Made by a program: the position numbers and the translations under genes | Notes under the pieces: model-generated | What the model was told of the DNA's origin: nothing | Seen by the model: the letters and a program-made list of their open reading frames with translations, nothing else | Databases searched by the model: none | Assembly: GCA_000283575.1 (NCBI GenBank) | Contig: AP012044.1 | Coordinates: forward strand, 3,472,001 to 3,536,000 | From: Oscillibacter valericigenes Sjm18-20 | GTDB lineage: Bacteria; Bacillota; Clostridia; Oscillospirales; Oscillospiraceae | Length of the DNA stretch: 64,000 nt | Direction of reading: 5' to 3' | In this document: positions 44,150 to 54,397 of the stretch, in pieces | Numbering within the stretch: position 1 is the stretch's first letter | Layout of the letters: each line of letters starts with the position of its first letter

Positions 44150-44430
44150 GTTATAAAAATGGATGAAGAGGTCAATTCTTTCGTTTGCTTCGGTTAATAT
44201 GCCGGTAATTACATTCCGTTTTGAAAATTGCGAAGAAATTATCCGCCATGGCGCTGTCGCAACAGTTTCCGTGCGTTAATACGGATGGTTTTATGCCATA
44301 TTCTTGAGTCTGGTTGAAGTATGCAAAATTCAGGCCGAGTTAATCGGCTATTTCCCGCCGGGCTTTTCCAATTGTTTTGCGTTCCACGATATACGGCTTC
44401 ATTACGTTGATATTTGTCCCGTTTGCTCAT
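44150..44430 (-). pseudogene. Decayed IS3-family transposase fragment
   Basis: Read on the minus strand across two frames: YGIKPSV.THGNCCDSAMADNFFAIFKTEC, then EANERIDLFIHFYN, which match the end of IS3 OrfB (YGIxxSMSRKGNCxDNAxAENFFxxLKTEC...FIYFYN). The catalytic Glu of the ENFF block is Asp here (DNFF), a frameshift separates the last two blocks and a stop interrupts the upstream part. Dead remnant. Confidence 0.75.
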
Positions 44431-44437
44431 AATATCC

Positions 44438-44473
44438 CCCCCTGATGTAGTTCTATTTTCCTACATCAGGGGG
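44438..44473. repeat. 13-base perfect inverted repeat
   Basis: CCCCCTGATGTAG (44438-44450) and CTACATCAGGGGG (44461-44473) with a ten-base loop. Lies between the IS3 and IS256 remnants; may be a terminator hairpin or an element end. Confidence 0.7.
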
Positions 44474-44580
44474 CTTGGCCATATATAATAAAGTTTTTAA
44501 ATTTGTGAAGGCATAAAAAAGCCATTGGGACTCCGTGGAAAAAATAGTGTCGAGACATTCAAAGGAGAAGGGATCACCCA

Positions 44581-45300
44581 ATGGATTAAGGTAAGAATAT
44601 TAACGGTCTCACGGATTTGCTACTCAAATATATGAGCAAGCCAGGCCCTATGTTTAGGAGAGGTCTCCAGCATTGTGGGTGCGAAAAAGAACGCAAACAC
44701 GTCCCGCGGCAATTATTGCTGTGGTTGCCACCCCCGGCGGCTGGATACCCGCATGGGTCGTGTACCTCATGGTTTCAAAGCTACGCAGCCGTGGATACAT
44801 CCCATTCATTTGTCACAGCGCATAGACGCAGCGAGGGCTGGAAACTCCATTGCTGGTGGTTTCCGACGCCAACAAGGGGGCTGATTGCCGCCATCCGGGA
44901 AAGCTTTCCCGGCGCTTTCTGGCAGCGGTGAAGAGTACATTTTATGGGGAACATTCCGGCTCGTGTACCCAAGAAAGAGAAGGATGTTTTCGCGGCGCAG
45001 CTAAAGGAAATTTAGCGGGCAAAGCAGCTCTCAGAGCGATATGAAAAGCGGCTTTCAAAGGCAATAAGATTTGGGAGGAAGGGCCGGAGGATTCTCTGGC
45101 ATTTTATGTGTTTCTGGAACTCGACGCCCTCAAAATCTCCTCCGCCAACATGCTGGAGCGGCTGAACAAAGAAATTCGCTGCAGAACCAGCGTTGTTGGA
45201 ATTTTTCCCAACCCGCATTCGTATCTCTGTCTCATAACTACTTACCTTTTGGAGTATGCCCAGAATCGGTCTGTTTCCAGGGCATACCTGAACCCAAAAT
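44581..45300 (+). pseudogene. Decayed IS256-family (mutator-type) transposase
   Basis: Matches to IS256 transposase spread over all three frames with stops: ATG GAT TAA at the start, then RGNYCCGCHPRRLDTRMGRV, LVVSDANKG, GAFWQR*RVHFMGNIPARVPKKEKD and the C-terminal block LERLNKEIRCRTSVVGIFPN. Order is right for IS256 (RLDTR; DAxKG with the DDE Asp; WQRC.VHF; LERLN.EI.RR..V..IFPN). At least two frameshifts and several stops; inactive. Confidence 0.8.
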
Positions 45301-45386
45301 TCATTGGGGCGCTGCCTTTAAACGCAGCTAAATTTGTGGCTTGGTCCTATGCAAGATTCGGGACGTTTAAACAATCTTCTCAAAAA

Positions 45387-45417
45387 GGCGCGCCGTCGGG
45401 TTTTCCGGCGGCGCGCT
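45387..45417 (-). terminator. Terminator of the LacI gene
   Basis: GCGCGCCGCCGG / CCCGACGGCGCGC on the minus strand, then CTTTTTG, past the stop at 45424. Confidence 0.82.
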
Positions 45418-45423
45418 TCTTAT

Positions 45424-46440
45424 TCAGCGGTCTGAATGATTCCAGGACTTTGGCACATCATAGGGGCGGTAAGCCGAGGTCAGCACCTTTTCAAAAATCG
45501 GTGCGTCCGGGTTCTCCACCCGCTTCAAAATTTCCTCACCGGCAGCGGCGCCCAGTTCATCCACCGGCTGGACGATGGAATCGATCTGGTTGGCATAGAG
45601 CTGGTAAAAATCCGACTCATAATCTACAAAGCTCACAAGGTCAATGTCCCGGGCCAGCTGCACACCCTTCCGGTGCAGGTAGATGATAGACTCCGAGGCC
45701 ATCAGGCCGTTGGTGACGATCACCGCGTCGCAATTTTGCTCCATCAGCTCGTCAAGGCACGTGTGCGCGCTGTTCTCCATGGAATCACCATACCGGATGA
45801 AGGTCTCCTCCGGCGTCAATCCGCAGTCTGAAATAGCCTGCTGATAGGCGGAAATACGCTCCTTGGTGGTGGACAAACGGGGCAGGCCCCCGATAATGCC
45901 GATGCGCCGGTCTCCCTTGCCCACCAGGCGGCAGACACTGCGGTAGATGGGCTGAAAATTGGATACGCACACGGAGCTGAATTTTTTCTCGCTGAAGACC
46001 CGATCCACCAGCACCACCGGAAATCCCGCAGGCAGCAAACTGTTCAGCCGCTCAAAGCTGTCCATGGTGCTGGCGATCAGAAGGCCGTCCACCAGCCCGG
46101 CGGTCAGGAGGCGGATATTCTTTTCCTCCCGCTCCATGTCCTCCTTGGTGTTGGCAATGATGAGGTGATAGCCGGCAGCAGCCAGGTAATTTTCCACCGA
46201 CTCAATCATCGTGGCAAAGAATTTATTGGAAATATCCGGCACAATAAAGCCGATGGTCTTTTTCTTTCCGGTGCGGAAGCTGCGGGCTGAGGCATCCGGC
46301 GTATAGCCCAGCTTGGAAATAGCGGCATAGACCCTTTCCCGTGTCTCTTCCGAGACATACCGCGTGTTGTTAATGGTGTGGGAAACCGTGGCCGTGGACA
46401 CACCGGCCATCTTCGCCACATCGCTGATGGTCACTTTCAT
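45424..46440 (-). CDS. LacI-family regulator, probable repressor of gap
   Basis: 338 residues from the ATG at 46440, the point where the family pattern begins (MKVTISDVAKMAGVSTATVSHTINNTRYVSEETRERV). LacI helix-turn-helix (1-~55) with hinge KLGYTPDASARSFRTGK, then periplasmic-binding-fold sensor domain (~60-325; IGFIVPDISNKFFATMIESVE, VDRVF, IGIIGGLP, VSFVDYESDFYQL). Its ligand pocket cannot be read. Divergent from gap, whose promoter carries LacI-type half-sites, so it probably regulates gap in response to a glycolytic metabolite or sugar (inference). Confidence 0.9.
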   Translation of the reverse strand: MKVTISDVAKMAGVSTATVSHTINNTRYVSEETRERVYAAISKLGYTPDASARSFRTGKKKTIGFIVPDISNKFFATMIESVENYLAAAGYHLIIANTKEDMEREEKNIRLLTAGLVDGLLIASTMDSFERLNSLLPAGFPVVLVDRVFSEKKFSSVCVSNFQPIYRSVCRLVGKGDRRIGIIGGLPRLSTTKERISAYQQAISDCGLTPEETFIRYGDSMENSAHTCLDELMEQNCDAVIVTNGLMASESIIYLHRKGVQLARDIDLVSFVDYESDFYQLYANQIDSIVQPVDELGAAAGEEILKRVENPDAPIFEKVLTSAYRPYDVPKSWNHSDR

Positions 46441-46732
46441 AATGGAGGACCATTCCTTTCTCACTTTTCTTGCCTTTTGTGAACGCTCCACGGGCGGAAG
46501 CGGAAAAGCTCGGGCGCGCCGCACTCAAGCGGGCACTGCCGCGTTTTCCGCGGCTTCTTCCCCTTGCGTAAGCTATCTTGCCATTACGTAATCCTTTAAT
46601 TTGTTTTTAGTATATGCTCCTTCCGTCGCAACGTCAAGTCCCGCCTTGTTTTTTCATGTAAAAATTGTACAGTTTTTTAGGGATTATTGGTTTTATACAA
46701 GGAATATGAAGAATTATTATAGTTTTTGACAC

Positions 46733-46761
46733 TTGCAAAGAAAATTGAGTTGTGGTAATAT
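46733..46761 (+). promoter_or_regulatory. Promoter of gap
   Basis: TTGCAA (46733-46738), 17-base spacer, extended -10 TGgTAATAT (46753-46761). A second candidate -35, TTGACA at 46726-46731, lies 7 bases upstream. Confidence 0.7.
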
Positions 46762-46767
46762 GCTTAT

Positions 46768-46802
46768 GCAAACGATTAACAAAACGTTTGCGCAATCGTT
46801 TT
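46768..46802. promoter_or_regulatory. LacI-type operator half-sites over the gap transcription start
   Basis: GCAAACG (46768-46774) and CGTTTGC (46785-46791) form an inverted repeat; ACGTTTGCGCAATCGT (46784-46799) is a near-palindrome around a central GC, like LacI/CcpA-class operators. Position just after the -10 box means repression of gap. Confidence 0.65.
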
Positions 46803-46805
46803 TAA

Positions 46806-47861
<1,056 letters not shown>

Positions 47862-47921
47862 GCTGCCTGCAAGCCAAACAAAAGGCACATCGCAGGTATC
47901 ATAAAAAGTAAACCGTGTGGG

Positions 47922-47951
47922 AACTCGGTGTGGCCTAAGCCACACCGAGTT
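47922..47951 (+). terminator. Terminator of gap
   Basis: AACTCGGTGTGGC / GCCACACCGAGTT, four-base loop, followed by a C/T-rich tail. Confidence 0.75.
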
Positions 47952-48503
47952 CTTCCTGTTCTGAGAACTTTCCGGTAAAATTTCAGATCAATTTAATCCG
48001 TTGCACCCATTTGCCGTGGGTCTTCTTCGGAACATAGGCAGGAATTCCGTCAATGATTTATTAAGGACAGCGGCGTTTCTGGGCATCACGTCCGGGCTGC
48101 ATGGCGAAATGCAAAAAACCGCATGGCCTGCCTCCCCAATCGCATCATGGGACATCCAACGCTCTGCAGCATTTTTGCAAACGCAAGGAGGCGCAGCAAT
48201 AAGCTGCGCCTCCCTGTATCATATTAGAGAAAAGACCGACCGCCGGAAACAAGAGTCCGCTCACAAGCCCACGACAGTTCTGACAAACGTTCCGTCAGTC
48301 TTTGCTTCCTCCGCCAGATACTTTAAATCAGCGGTATTGAGTTTCGCAACAGGATAGTTGCCCACGCAGTTGTGTATACGGTTGTGCCGCAAATGTCTCA
48401 GATCGATATCGCGGGCCTTATGAGTGCGGTGCGTTTTTTAGGGGGCTTCCTCCTATTCGCCGGTCATCCGACACCTGATGTTTCCAAGTCTCTTGTTTTA
48501 ATT
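47952..48503. other. Gene-poor region between gap and the fab operon
   Basis: 550 bases without a complete gene. It has a hairpin at 48187-48213 (GGAGGCGCAGC / GCTGCGCCTCC). On the minus strand a frame closed by the TGA at 48263-48261 runs open from about 48431 and reads ...NYPVAKLNTADLKYLAEEAK, like the C-terminal end of a lost gene; there is no start with a ribosome site. Confidence 0.4.
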
Positions 48504-48965
48504 TTATTTAATGGCCTTCAGAGCATTCGGAAGTTCTACCTCCGGCATCAGTTCCCCGCTGATTACGCTGAGCATCTCCGCCAGTTTTTTGCAGTCCGCC
48601 GGAGAAAAGTGCCGCTCGATCCGATCCATCACTTCCTTCACATAGGCGGTGCTGATATTGTAATAGTCCACATATTTCTGTGTCACCCGCAGATGGTACT
48701 CCCGCCGATCCTCCGGAGACTGCACCCGGTCCACGTATCCTTTTTTCACAAGGCTGTTGACTTTATATGCGGCATTAGAGGGGGAGATGTGCAGAAAAGA
48801 CGCAAACTCATTGATGGTGGGATTTTCAAACGCCTGAATGGATTCCATACAAAAGGTCTCCACCGTGGTCAGGCTGGCCTCCCGCGACTGAAAGCGGGAT
48901 AGAACCTCCTGATAAAAATGCAGTTTAAACTTCGTGTAAACCTCAAAAAAAAGCTGATCCAGCAT
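48504..48965 (-). CDS. fabT: FabT-like MarR-family regulator of fatty-acid synthesis
   Basis: 153 residues from the ATG at 48965, preceded by GAGGTGG; the longer frame to 49025 lacks a ribosome site and overlaps less well. MarR winged helix-turn-helix (ENPTINEFASFLHISPSNAAYKVNSLVKKGYVDRVQSPEDRREYHLRVT, ~50-100) between dimerising helices. As the last gene of a complete fab operon it fits FabT, which represses the operon with acyl-ACP as co-repressor. A candidate operator lies at the far (acpP) end. Confidence 0.85.
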   Translation of the reverse strand: MLDQLFFEVYTKFKLHFYQEVLSRFQSREASLTTVETFCMESIQAFENPTINEFASFLHISPSNAAYKVNSLVKKGYVDRVQSPEDRREYHLRVTQKYVDYYNISTAYVKEVMDRIERHFSPADCKKLAEMLSVISGELMPEVELPNALKAIK

Positions 48966-49034
48966 GGCAAAATCCACCTCTTCCAAAATTTGCGCCGTCC
49001 TAAAAAACGCACGACAAGCCATCAAGCCGGGCCG

Positions 49035-49469
49035 TCACTGTCCGATCGCGAAGGTCAGCTCCGCCGTAGCCACAACCTTTCCGTCCACTCGAGCCTCTGC
49101 CTCGCCGATCCCCACCGGGCCGCGCTGCTTCGTAAGGGTACAGGTCATCTCCAGCACGTCTCCGGGAGTTACCGGCTTCTTAAAGCGGGCGTTTTTAACC
49201 GCACCCAGCAGGGCGATCTTACCCTTGTTGGAAGGCAGAGCCAAAACGGCCACACCGCCCACCTGCGCCATGGCCTCGATAAGGAGGACGCCGGGCATCA
49301 CATGCTTTTGGGGAAAATGCCCCTGAAAAAACGGTTCATTCACCGTGACGCACTTAATTCCCCTGGCCCACTTTCCTTCTTCACCATCCACAATCCGGTC
49401 CACCAGCGCGAAAGGATAGCGATGGGGCAGAATCTCTGCGATTTCGTCGGAATCATACTGCATCCCCAT
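49035..49469 (-). CDS. fabZ: 3-hydroxyacyl-ACP dehydratase FabZ
   Basis: 144 residues. Hot-dog fold; ILPHRYPFALVDRI (~13-26), catalytic His in FFQGHFPQKHVMPGVLLIEAMAQ (~47-69, HxxxxGxxP pattern), and GDVLEM. Removes water from 3-hydroxyacyl-ACP. Three bases from the fabF stop, at the 3' part of the operon. Confidence 0.97.
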   Translation of the reverse strand: MGMQYDSDEIAEILPHRYPFALVDRIVDGEEGKWARGIKCVTVNEPFFQGHFPQKHVMPGVLLIEAMAQVGGVAVLALPSNKGKIALLGAVKNARFKKPVTPGDVLEMTCTLTKQRGPVGIGEAEARVDGKVVATAELTFAIGQ

Positions 49470-49472
49470 TGC

Positions 49473-50714
49473 TCATGCCTCCCATTTTTTTAGCAGAATA
49501 CTTCCATTGTGTCCGCCAAACCCCAGGGAGTTGGACAGGGCATAACGAACGTCGCTGTCGCGGCCGGTGTTCGGCACCACGTCCAAATCACAGGCGGGGT
49601 CCGAGACCCGATAGTTAATGGTGGCGGGAAGGTATCCCTCCTTCAGCGCCAGAGCGGAGAACACCGCCTCCACGGCGCCCGCCGCGCCCAGCATGTGGCC
49701 GGTCATGGACTTGGTGGAGCTTACGGCCAGCTTCTTCGCGTAATCCCCGAATACCATCTTGATCGCCGCCGTCTCGCCGGAGTCGTTCAGAGGTGTAGAG
49801 GTTCCGTGGGCATTGATATAGCCCACATCCTCCGGCTTCGCGCCCGCATCCGCCAGGGCGAGGGCCATGGCCTTTGCGCCGCCGCTGCCATCAGGTAAAG
49901 GAGCGGTCATATGATAGGCGTCGCAAGTGGCGCCGTAGCCGACGAATTCCGCATAGATCTTCGCGCCCCGGGCCTTGGCATGGCCCAGCTCCTCCAACAG
50001 CAAAATTGCCGCGCCCTCGCCCAGGACAAAGCCGCTGCGCTCCGCATCGAAGGGAATGGAGGCCCGGCTGGGGTCCTCACTCTGAGTCAGAGCCTTCATG
50101 GTGGTAAATCCCCCCACGGCCAGCGGAGTCACAGAGGACTCGCTGCCCCCGCAGAGCATCACGTCGGCGTATCCGTCCCGGATGTAATGGAACGCATCGC
50201 CCGCGGCATTGGTGCCGCCGGCGCAAGCCGTCACCGGGCAGGTACACATTCCCCGGAAGCCGGAGTCGATGGCAATACGGCCCGCGGCCATATTACAGAT
50301 AGCCATGGGAATATAGAAGGGGGACACACGGTCAAAACCCTTTTCCCTGCCCTTTTCGTGCTCCTCCTCGGTGTTTTTCAACCCGCCGATGCCGCTGGAC
50401 ACGATCACGCCGCAGCGGTCCAGGTCCGCCTGATCCCGGTCAAATTCGCTGTCTTTCAGCGCCTCTCGGGCTGCAATCATGGCGAACTGGGTAAAGCGGG
50501 CCATATGTTTGGCCTCTTTTTTATCCAAAAAATCTTCCGGCTGGTAGCCTTTGACCTCCGCCGCCAGTTTGACCTTCTGGTCCCTGGCGTCAAAAGCGGC
50601 GATGGGCGCAACGCCGCACACCCCATTCCGCACTGCCTGCCAGCTCTCAGCGGCGGAATGTCCGATGGGTGTAATCGCGCCGATGCCGGTAATCACAACT
50701 CGTCTTTTGTCCAT
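49473..50714 (-). CDS. fabF: 3-oxoacyl-ACP synthase II FabF
   Basis: 413 residues. MDKRRVVITGIGAITPIGHSA at the start, active-site Cys in VTACAGGTNAAGDAF (~165), His motifs in NAHGTSTPLNDSGE (~305) and STKSMTGHMLGAAGAVE (~335-350). Elongating condensing enzyme. Eighty-eight bases downstream of fabG. Confidence 0.97.
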   Translation of the reverse strand: MDKRRVVITGIGAITPIGHSAAESWQAVRNGVCGVAPIAAFDARDQKVKLAAEVKGYQPEDFLDKKEAKHMARFTQFAMIAAREALKDSEFDRDQADLDRCGVIVSSGIGGLKNTEEEHEKGREKGFDRVSPFYIPMAICNMAAGRIAIDSGFRGMCTCPVTACAGGTNAAGDAFHYIRDGYADVMLCGGSESSVTPLAVGGFTTMKALTQSEDPSRASIPFDAERSGFVLGEGAAILLLEELGHAKARGAKIYAEFVGYGATCDAYHMTAPLPDGSGGAKAMALALADAGAKPEDVGYINAHGTSTPLNDSGETAAIKMVFGDYAKKLAVSSTKSMTGHMLGAAGAVEAVFSALALKEGYLPATINYRVSDPACDLDVVPNTGRDSDVRYALSNSLGFGGHNGSILLKKWEA

Positions 50715-50802
50715 AGTTGGCTATCTCCTTTTGCGTTAATCCGCACAGGGGCTCACGTCCCCCGGTTCGTTGAATGGCGCGGAGCGTGTGCCCCTTAACG
50801 TT

Positions 50803-51546
50803 TTACATTCCCATTCCGCCGTCTACGCCCAAAACCTGGCCGGTGATATACGCGGATGCGTCACCGGCGAGAAACGCCACGGCGGCCGCCACGTCCTCCG
50901 CCGCACCCAGGCGGGCCATGGGGATCGTAGCAAGCAAAGCGGTCCTCGCTGCCTCGGGAAGTGCGCTGGTCATGTCGGTGGTGATAAATCCGGGAGCCAC
51001 GGCGTTTACCGTGATACCCTTGGCAGCCAGCTCCTTGGCAAGAGATTTCGTCATGCCGATGACGCCCGCCTTGCTGGCGGCGTAATTCACCTGCCCGGCG
51101 TTGCCGTGGAGTCCCACCACGGAGCTGAGATTCACGATGCGGCCATATTTCTGCCGGAGCATGATGCGGCTCACCGCCTTCATGCACAGAAACGTACCCT
51201 TCAGGTTCGTGTCTATCACCGCGTCGAAGTCTTCCTCTTTCATCATCATCGCCAGACCGTCCCGGGTAATACCGGCGTTGTTCACCAGAATATGAATGTG
51301 GCCGAACTCCTTTACAGCGGTATCCATCAGGGTCCTGACCGCCTCGCTGTCCGCCACGTCTCCCTGTACGGCGCGCACCTCTGCGCCCATGTCCTCCAGC
51401 TCCTTCACCGTCTCCTGTGCGGCGGCGGTATTCCCGGCGTAGGAAAAGACGACGTTTGCGCCGCCCGCCGCCAGCTTGCGGCAAATGGCCCGGCCCAGTC
51501 CCCGGCTTCCCCCTGTGACTACCGCGGTCTTTCCGCTAAAATTCAT
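50803..51546 (-). CDS. fabG: 3-oxoacyl-ACP reductase FabG
   Basis: 247 residues, SDR fold. Cofactor motif TGGSRGLGRAI (~11-21), NNAG (~88), catalytic Ser in LSSVVGLHGNAGQ and YAASKAG (Tyr-x3-Lys, ~152), PGFITTDMT. NADPH-dependent reduction of 3-oxoacyl-ACP. ATG overlaps the fabD stop (ATGA). Confidence 0.97.
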   Translation of the reverse strand: MNFSGKTAVVTGGSRGLGRAICRKLAAGGANVVFSYAGNTAAAQETVKELEDMGAEVRAVQGDVADSEAVRTLMDTAVKEFGHIHILVNNAGITRDGLAMMMKEEDFDAVIDTNLKGTFLCMKAVSRIMLRQKYGRIVNLSSVVGLHGNAGQVNYAASKAGVIGMTKSLAKELAAKGITVNAVAPGFITTDMTSALPEAARTALLATIPMARLGAAEDVAAAVAFLAGDASAYITGQVLGVDGGMGM

Positions 51547-52481
51547 CTGCTCTCCACCTTCTTCAAAAGTTCCGGCAGCTTCTCCACGTCCTCCGCCGTC
51601 TCCGCGGCGAAAACTGGAAAGCCCGTCAGCGTCTTTTTCACAAAACCGCTCAAAGCCTTGCCCGGCCCGATTTCCACGATGGCGTCCACCCCCAGCGCCG
51701 CCATGGCGCGGATACAGTCCTCCATGTAAACGCTGGACTGAACCTGCCTCTCCAGCAGGGCAGGGATGGTGTCCGCGGCTCCCTTCTCACCACCTAGGCA
51801 GTTGTGCAAAACGGGGATCTGCGGCTCCTCGAACTCCACGGTTTTAAAATACGCGCCCAGCGCGTCCCCAGCGGGTTTTAAAAGAGACGTGTGGAACGGC
51901 CCGCTGACTTTCAGGGGCATACAGCGTTTTGCGCCATTCTCTCTGGCGATGACGGCCGCTTTTTCAACAGCCGCCCTTTCGCCGCCGATGACAATCTGTC
52001 CAGGACAGTTGAAGTTGCAGGGCTCCGCCACGCCCGCGTCGGACGCGGCTTTACAGGCGGCGACAACCGTCTCCCGGTCCGCGCCAAGCACCGCCACCAT
52101 GGCGGATTCCACGCCCTTTGCCGCGTCGGCCATAGCCTTTCCCCGGAAGGCGACCACCTTTACAGCTGTTTTCGCATCAAACACGCCCGCGGCGTACAGG
52201 GCGGAATACTCGCCCAGAGACAGGCCCGCAACCGCCGCGGGAACGATTTCCTTTTCCGCCAGCACATCTGTGAGCCCCGCAGCAAAAGCCACAATGCAGG
52301 GCTGGGTGTACTGCGTCTCGTTCAAAACGCCGTCCGGGTCCGTAAAGGATACGGTTTTCAAATCAAAATCCACGTCCGCGCCGTCCAGCACCGCCCGGAA
52401 CGCCGGGTACTTTTCATACAGGTCCGCGCCCATGCCGGGGTGCTGCGCTCCCTGTCCGGCATACAAGAATCCCAGCTTCAT
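51543..52481 (-). CDS. fabD: Malonyl-CoA:ACP transacylase FabD
   Basis: 312 residues. FLYAGQGAQHPGMGADLYEKYP at the start; catalytic Ser in GLSLGEYSAL (~85-94), and His in VSGPFHTSLL (~195-204). Moves malonate from CoA to ACP. Overlaps fabK and fabG ends by four bases each. Confidence 0.97.
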   Translation of the reverse strand: MKLGFLYAGQGAQHPGMGADLYEKYPAFRAVLDGADVDFDLKTVSFTDPDGVLNETQYTQPCIVAFAAGLTDVLAEKEIVPAAVAGLSLGEYSALYAAGVFDAKTAVKVVAFRGKAMADAAKGVESAMVAVLGADRETVVAACKAASDAGVAEPCNFNCPGQIVIGGERAAVEKAAVIARENGAKRCMPLKVSGPFHTSLLKPAGDALGAYFKTVEFEEPQIPVLHNCLGGEKGAADTIPALLERQVQSSVYMEDCIRAMAALGVDAIVEIGPGKALSGFVKKTLTGFPVFAAETAEDVEKLPELLKKVESR

Positions 52482-53410
52482 ACCTGCGCCGCCAATTCTT
52501 TGATGCGGGCGTCGCCACCGGCCACCAGCTCCGCAAAAATCTGGCGCACGGGTTTGATCTCATGGAGCATTCCGGCCACCTGCCCGGTCATGACGCTGCC
52601 GTTTTCCACATCGCCCTCCAGTACCGCCCGGCGCAGGCCGCCCAGCGTCACGCTCTCCAGCTCCTCCAGCGTGGCGCGGCGCTTTTCAAGCTCCAGATAC
52701 GTGCGGGACATCTTGTTTTTCAGCACCCGGACCGGTCCGCCGATGCTGCGGCCCGTCACCACGGTGTCGGAGTCCTTCGCCTTCAGAATCGCCCTCTTAT
52801 AGTTCTCGTGAATGGGACACTCCACACTTGCCAACAGGCAGGTCCCCACCTGCGCCCCGATGGCTCCAAGAGCATAGGCCGCGGCCAGCTGCCGACCGTC
52901 AGCAATGCCACCGGCCGCAATGACGGGCACGTTCACCGCATCAATCACCTGAGGCACCAGAGCCATGGTGGTCATCTCCCCCACATGGCCGCCGGACTCG
53001 GTGCCCTCGGCGATAAATGCGTCCACGCCGTAGCGCTCCAGCCGTCTGGCAAGAACCGCTACCGCCACCACGGGCATCACCTTGATGCCCGCCTCTTTCC
53101 AGGCGGGAATGTATTTTCCGGGGTTGCCCGCGCCGGTGGTCACGACCCGGACTCTCTCTTCCAGAATCACCCGGGCGATGTCGTCGGCGTAGGGGCTCAT
53201 CAGCATCAGGTTCACGCCAAAGGGCTTGTCCGTCAGCTCCTTGGCCCGACGGATTTCCCGGCGGAGCCGGTCGCCGTCCCAGCCGCCGGTGGCGATCATG
53301 CCCAACGCCCCCGCATTGGAGCAGGCAGCGGCAAATTCGCCAGTGGCGATGTTGGCCATACCGCCCTGGATGATGGGAAACTCCGTTCCCAGAAGTTCAT
53401 TCAGTCTCAT
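52478..53410 (-). CDS. fabK: Enoyl-ACP reductase FabK (flavin-type)
   Basis: 310 residues; TIM-barrel of the nitronate monooxygenase/FabK type: FPIIQGGMANIATGEFAAACSNAGALGMIATG (~11-42), GTESGGHVGEMTTMALVPQV (~140-160), GGIADGRQLAAAYALGAIGAQVGT (~173-196). FMN-dependent last step of the cycle; it is not inhibited by triclosan in characterised members. No FabI gene is in view, so FabK is the reductase of this operon. Confidence 0.95.
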   Translation of the reverse strand: MRLNELLGTEFPIIQGGMANIATGEFAAACSNAGALGMIATGGWDGDRLRREIRRAKELTDKPFGVNLMLMSPYADDIARVILEERVRVVTTGAGNPGKYIPAWKEAGIKVMPVVAVAVLARRLERYGVDAFIAEGTESGGHVGEMTTMALVPQVIDAVNVPVIAAGGIADGRQLAAAYALGAIGAQVGTCLLASVECPIHENYKRAILKAKDSDTVVTGRSIGGPVRVLKNKMSRTYLELEKRRATLEELESVTLGGLRRAVLEGDVENGSVMTGQVAGMLHEIKPVRQIFAELVAGGDARIKELAAQV

Positions 53411-53449
53411 ATCGTATCACTCCCCCACACCCGGGGAAGTCCTTTCTTT

Positions 53450-54397
53450 TTATTTGAATTCCGCCAGCGCCGCGCCCCAGGTACGGCCGCCGCCAAAGCC
53501 CACCATCATCACGCGGCTGCCGGAACCGACCTTTCCGAGCTCCGAAAGCTCGCTGAGCACCATGGGGATACTGGCGGCGGAGGTATTGCCATACCGACTG
53601 ATGTTTTTATAATACTTCTCCTCCGGGATGTGATACTTCTTCACCGCCAGATCGATAATGCGGGTGTTGGCCTGATGGAACACGAAGAAATCCACATCGC
53701 CGACAGTCCTGCCATTGCGCTTGAGTACCTGGTCGATGCACCAGGGAACAGCGGTGACGGCGAATTTGAACACCGGCTGGCCGTGCATGAAGATTTGGGG
53801 CGGGTCCTTGTGGCCCGCGCCGGTAACACCCAACATCTCGCTGTCGCCTTCGCAGCCAAGCAGCGCATGGATGGACTCGTAATCCTCGCTCCACTCCACC
53901 ACGGCGGCCCCGGCGGCGTCGCCGAAGAGGACGCAGGTAGACCGGTCCTCCCAGTTGATGAACCGGCTGAGCATTTCCGCGCCCAGCACCAGTCCATACT
54001 TCCGGGGAGAGGCCGCCAGCATGCACTCCATGGTGTGTATGGCAAACAGGAAGCCGCTGCACGCGCCGTTGAGGTCAAAGCAGACCGTGTCGTTTTGCAG
54101 CCCCAGGTCCCGTTGTACAAGGCATGCGGCGGAGGGCGCCAGAAAATCCGAGGACAGGGTGGCCACGATGCACACACCAATCTCCTCCGGCTTCACGCCC
54201 GCTTTTTTCAGCGCCATCTTCGACGCCTCACGGCACATATCGGAGTGGGTTTCCGTCACGCAGTGATGCCGGGTCCTGATGCCGGTGCGGGAGGTGATCC
54301 ACTCGTCGCTGGTATCCACGATCTTCTCCAAATCGGCATTTGTCATCAGCTTCGGCGGGGCGTAATGCCCCACGCCGCAAATCTTGATTCCGCTCAT
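53450..54397 (-). CDS. fabH: 3-oxoacyl-ACP synthase III FabH
   Basis: 315 residues. DTSDEWITSRTGIRTRHH (~29-46), active-site Cys in FDLNGACSGFLFAIH (~113), His in FVFHQANTRI (~245), Asn in GNTSAASIPMVL (~274). Starts fatty-acid synthesis by condensing acetyl-CoA with malonyl-ACP. ATG overlaps accA stop. Confidence 0.97.
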   Translation of the reverse strand: MSGIKICGVGHYAPPKLMTNADLEKIVDTSDEWITSRTGIRTRHHCVTETHSDMCREASKMALKKAGVKPEEIGVCIVATLSSDFLAPSAACLVQRDLGLQNDTVCFDLNGACSGFLFAIHTMECMLAASPRKYGLVLGAEMLSRFINWEDRSTCVLFGDAAGAAVVEWSEDYESIHALLGCEGDSEMLGVTGAGHKDPPQIFMHGQPVFKFAVTAVPWCIDQVLKRNGRTVGDVDFFVFHQANTRIIDLAVKKYHIPEEKYYKNISRYGNTSAASIPMVLSELSELGKVGSGSRVMMVGFGGGRTWGAALAEFK

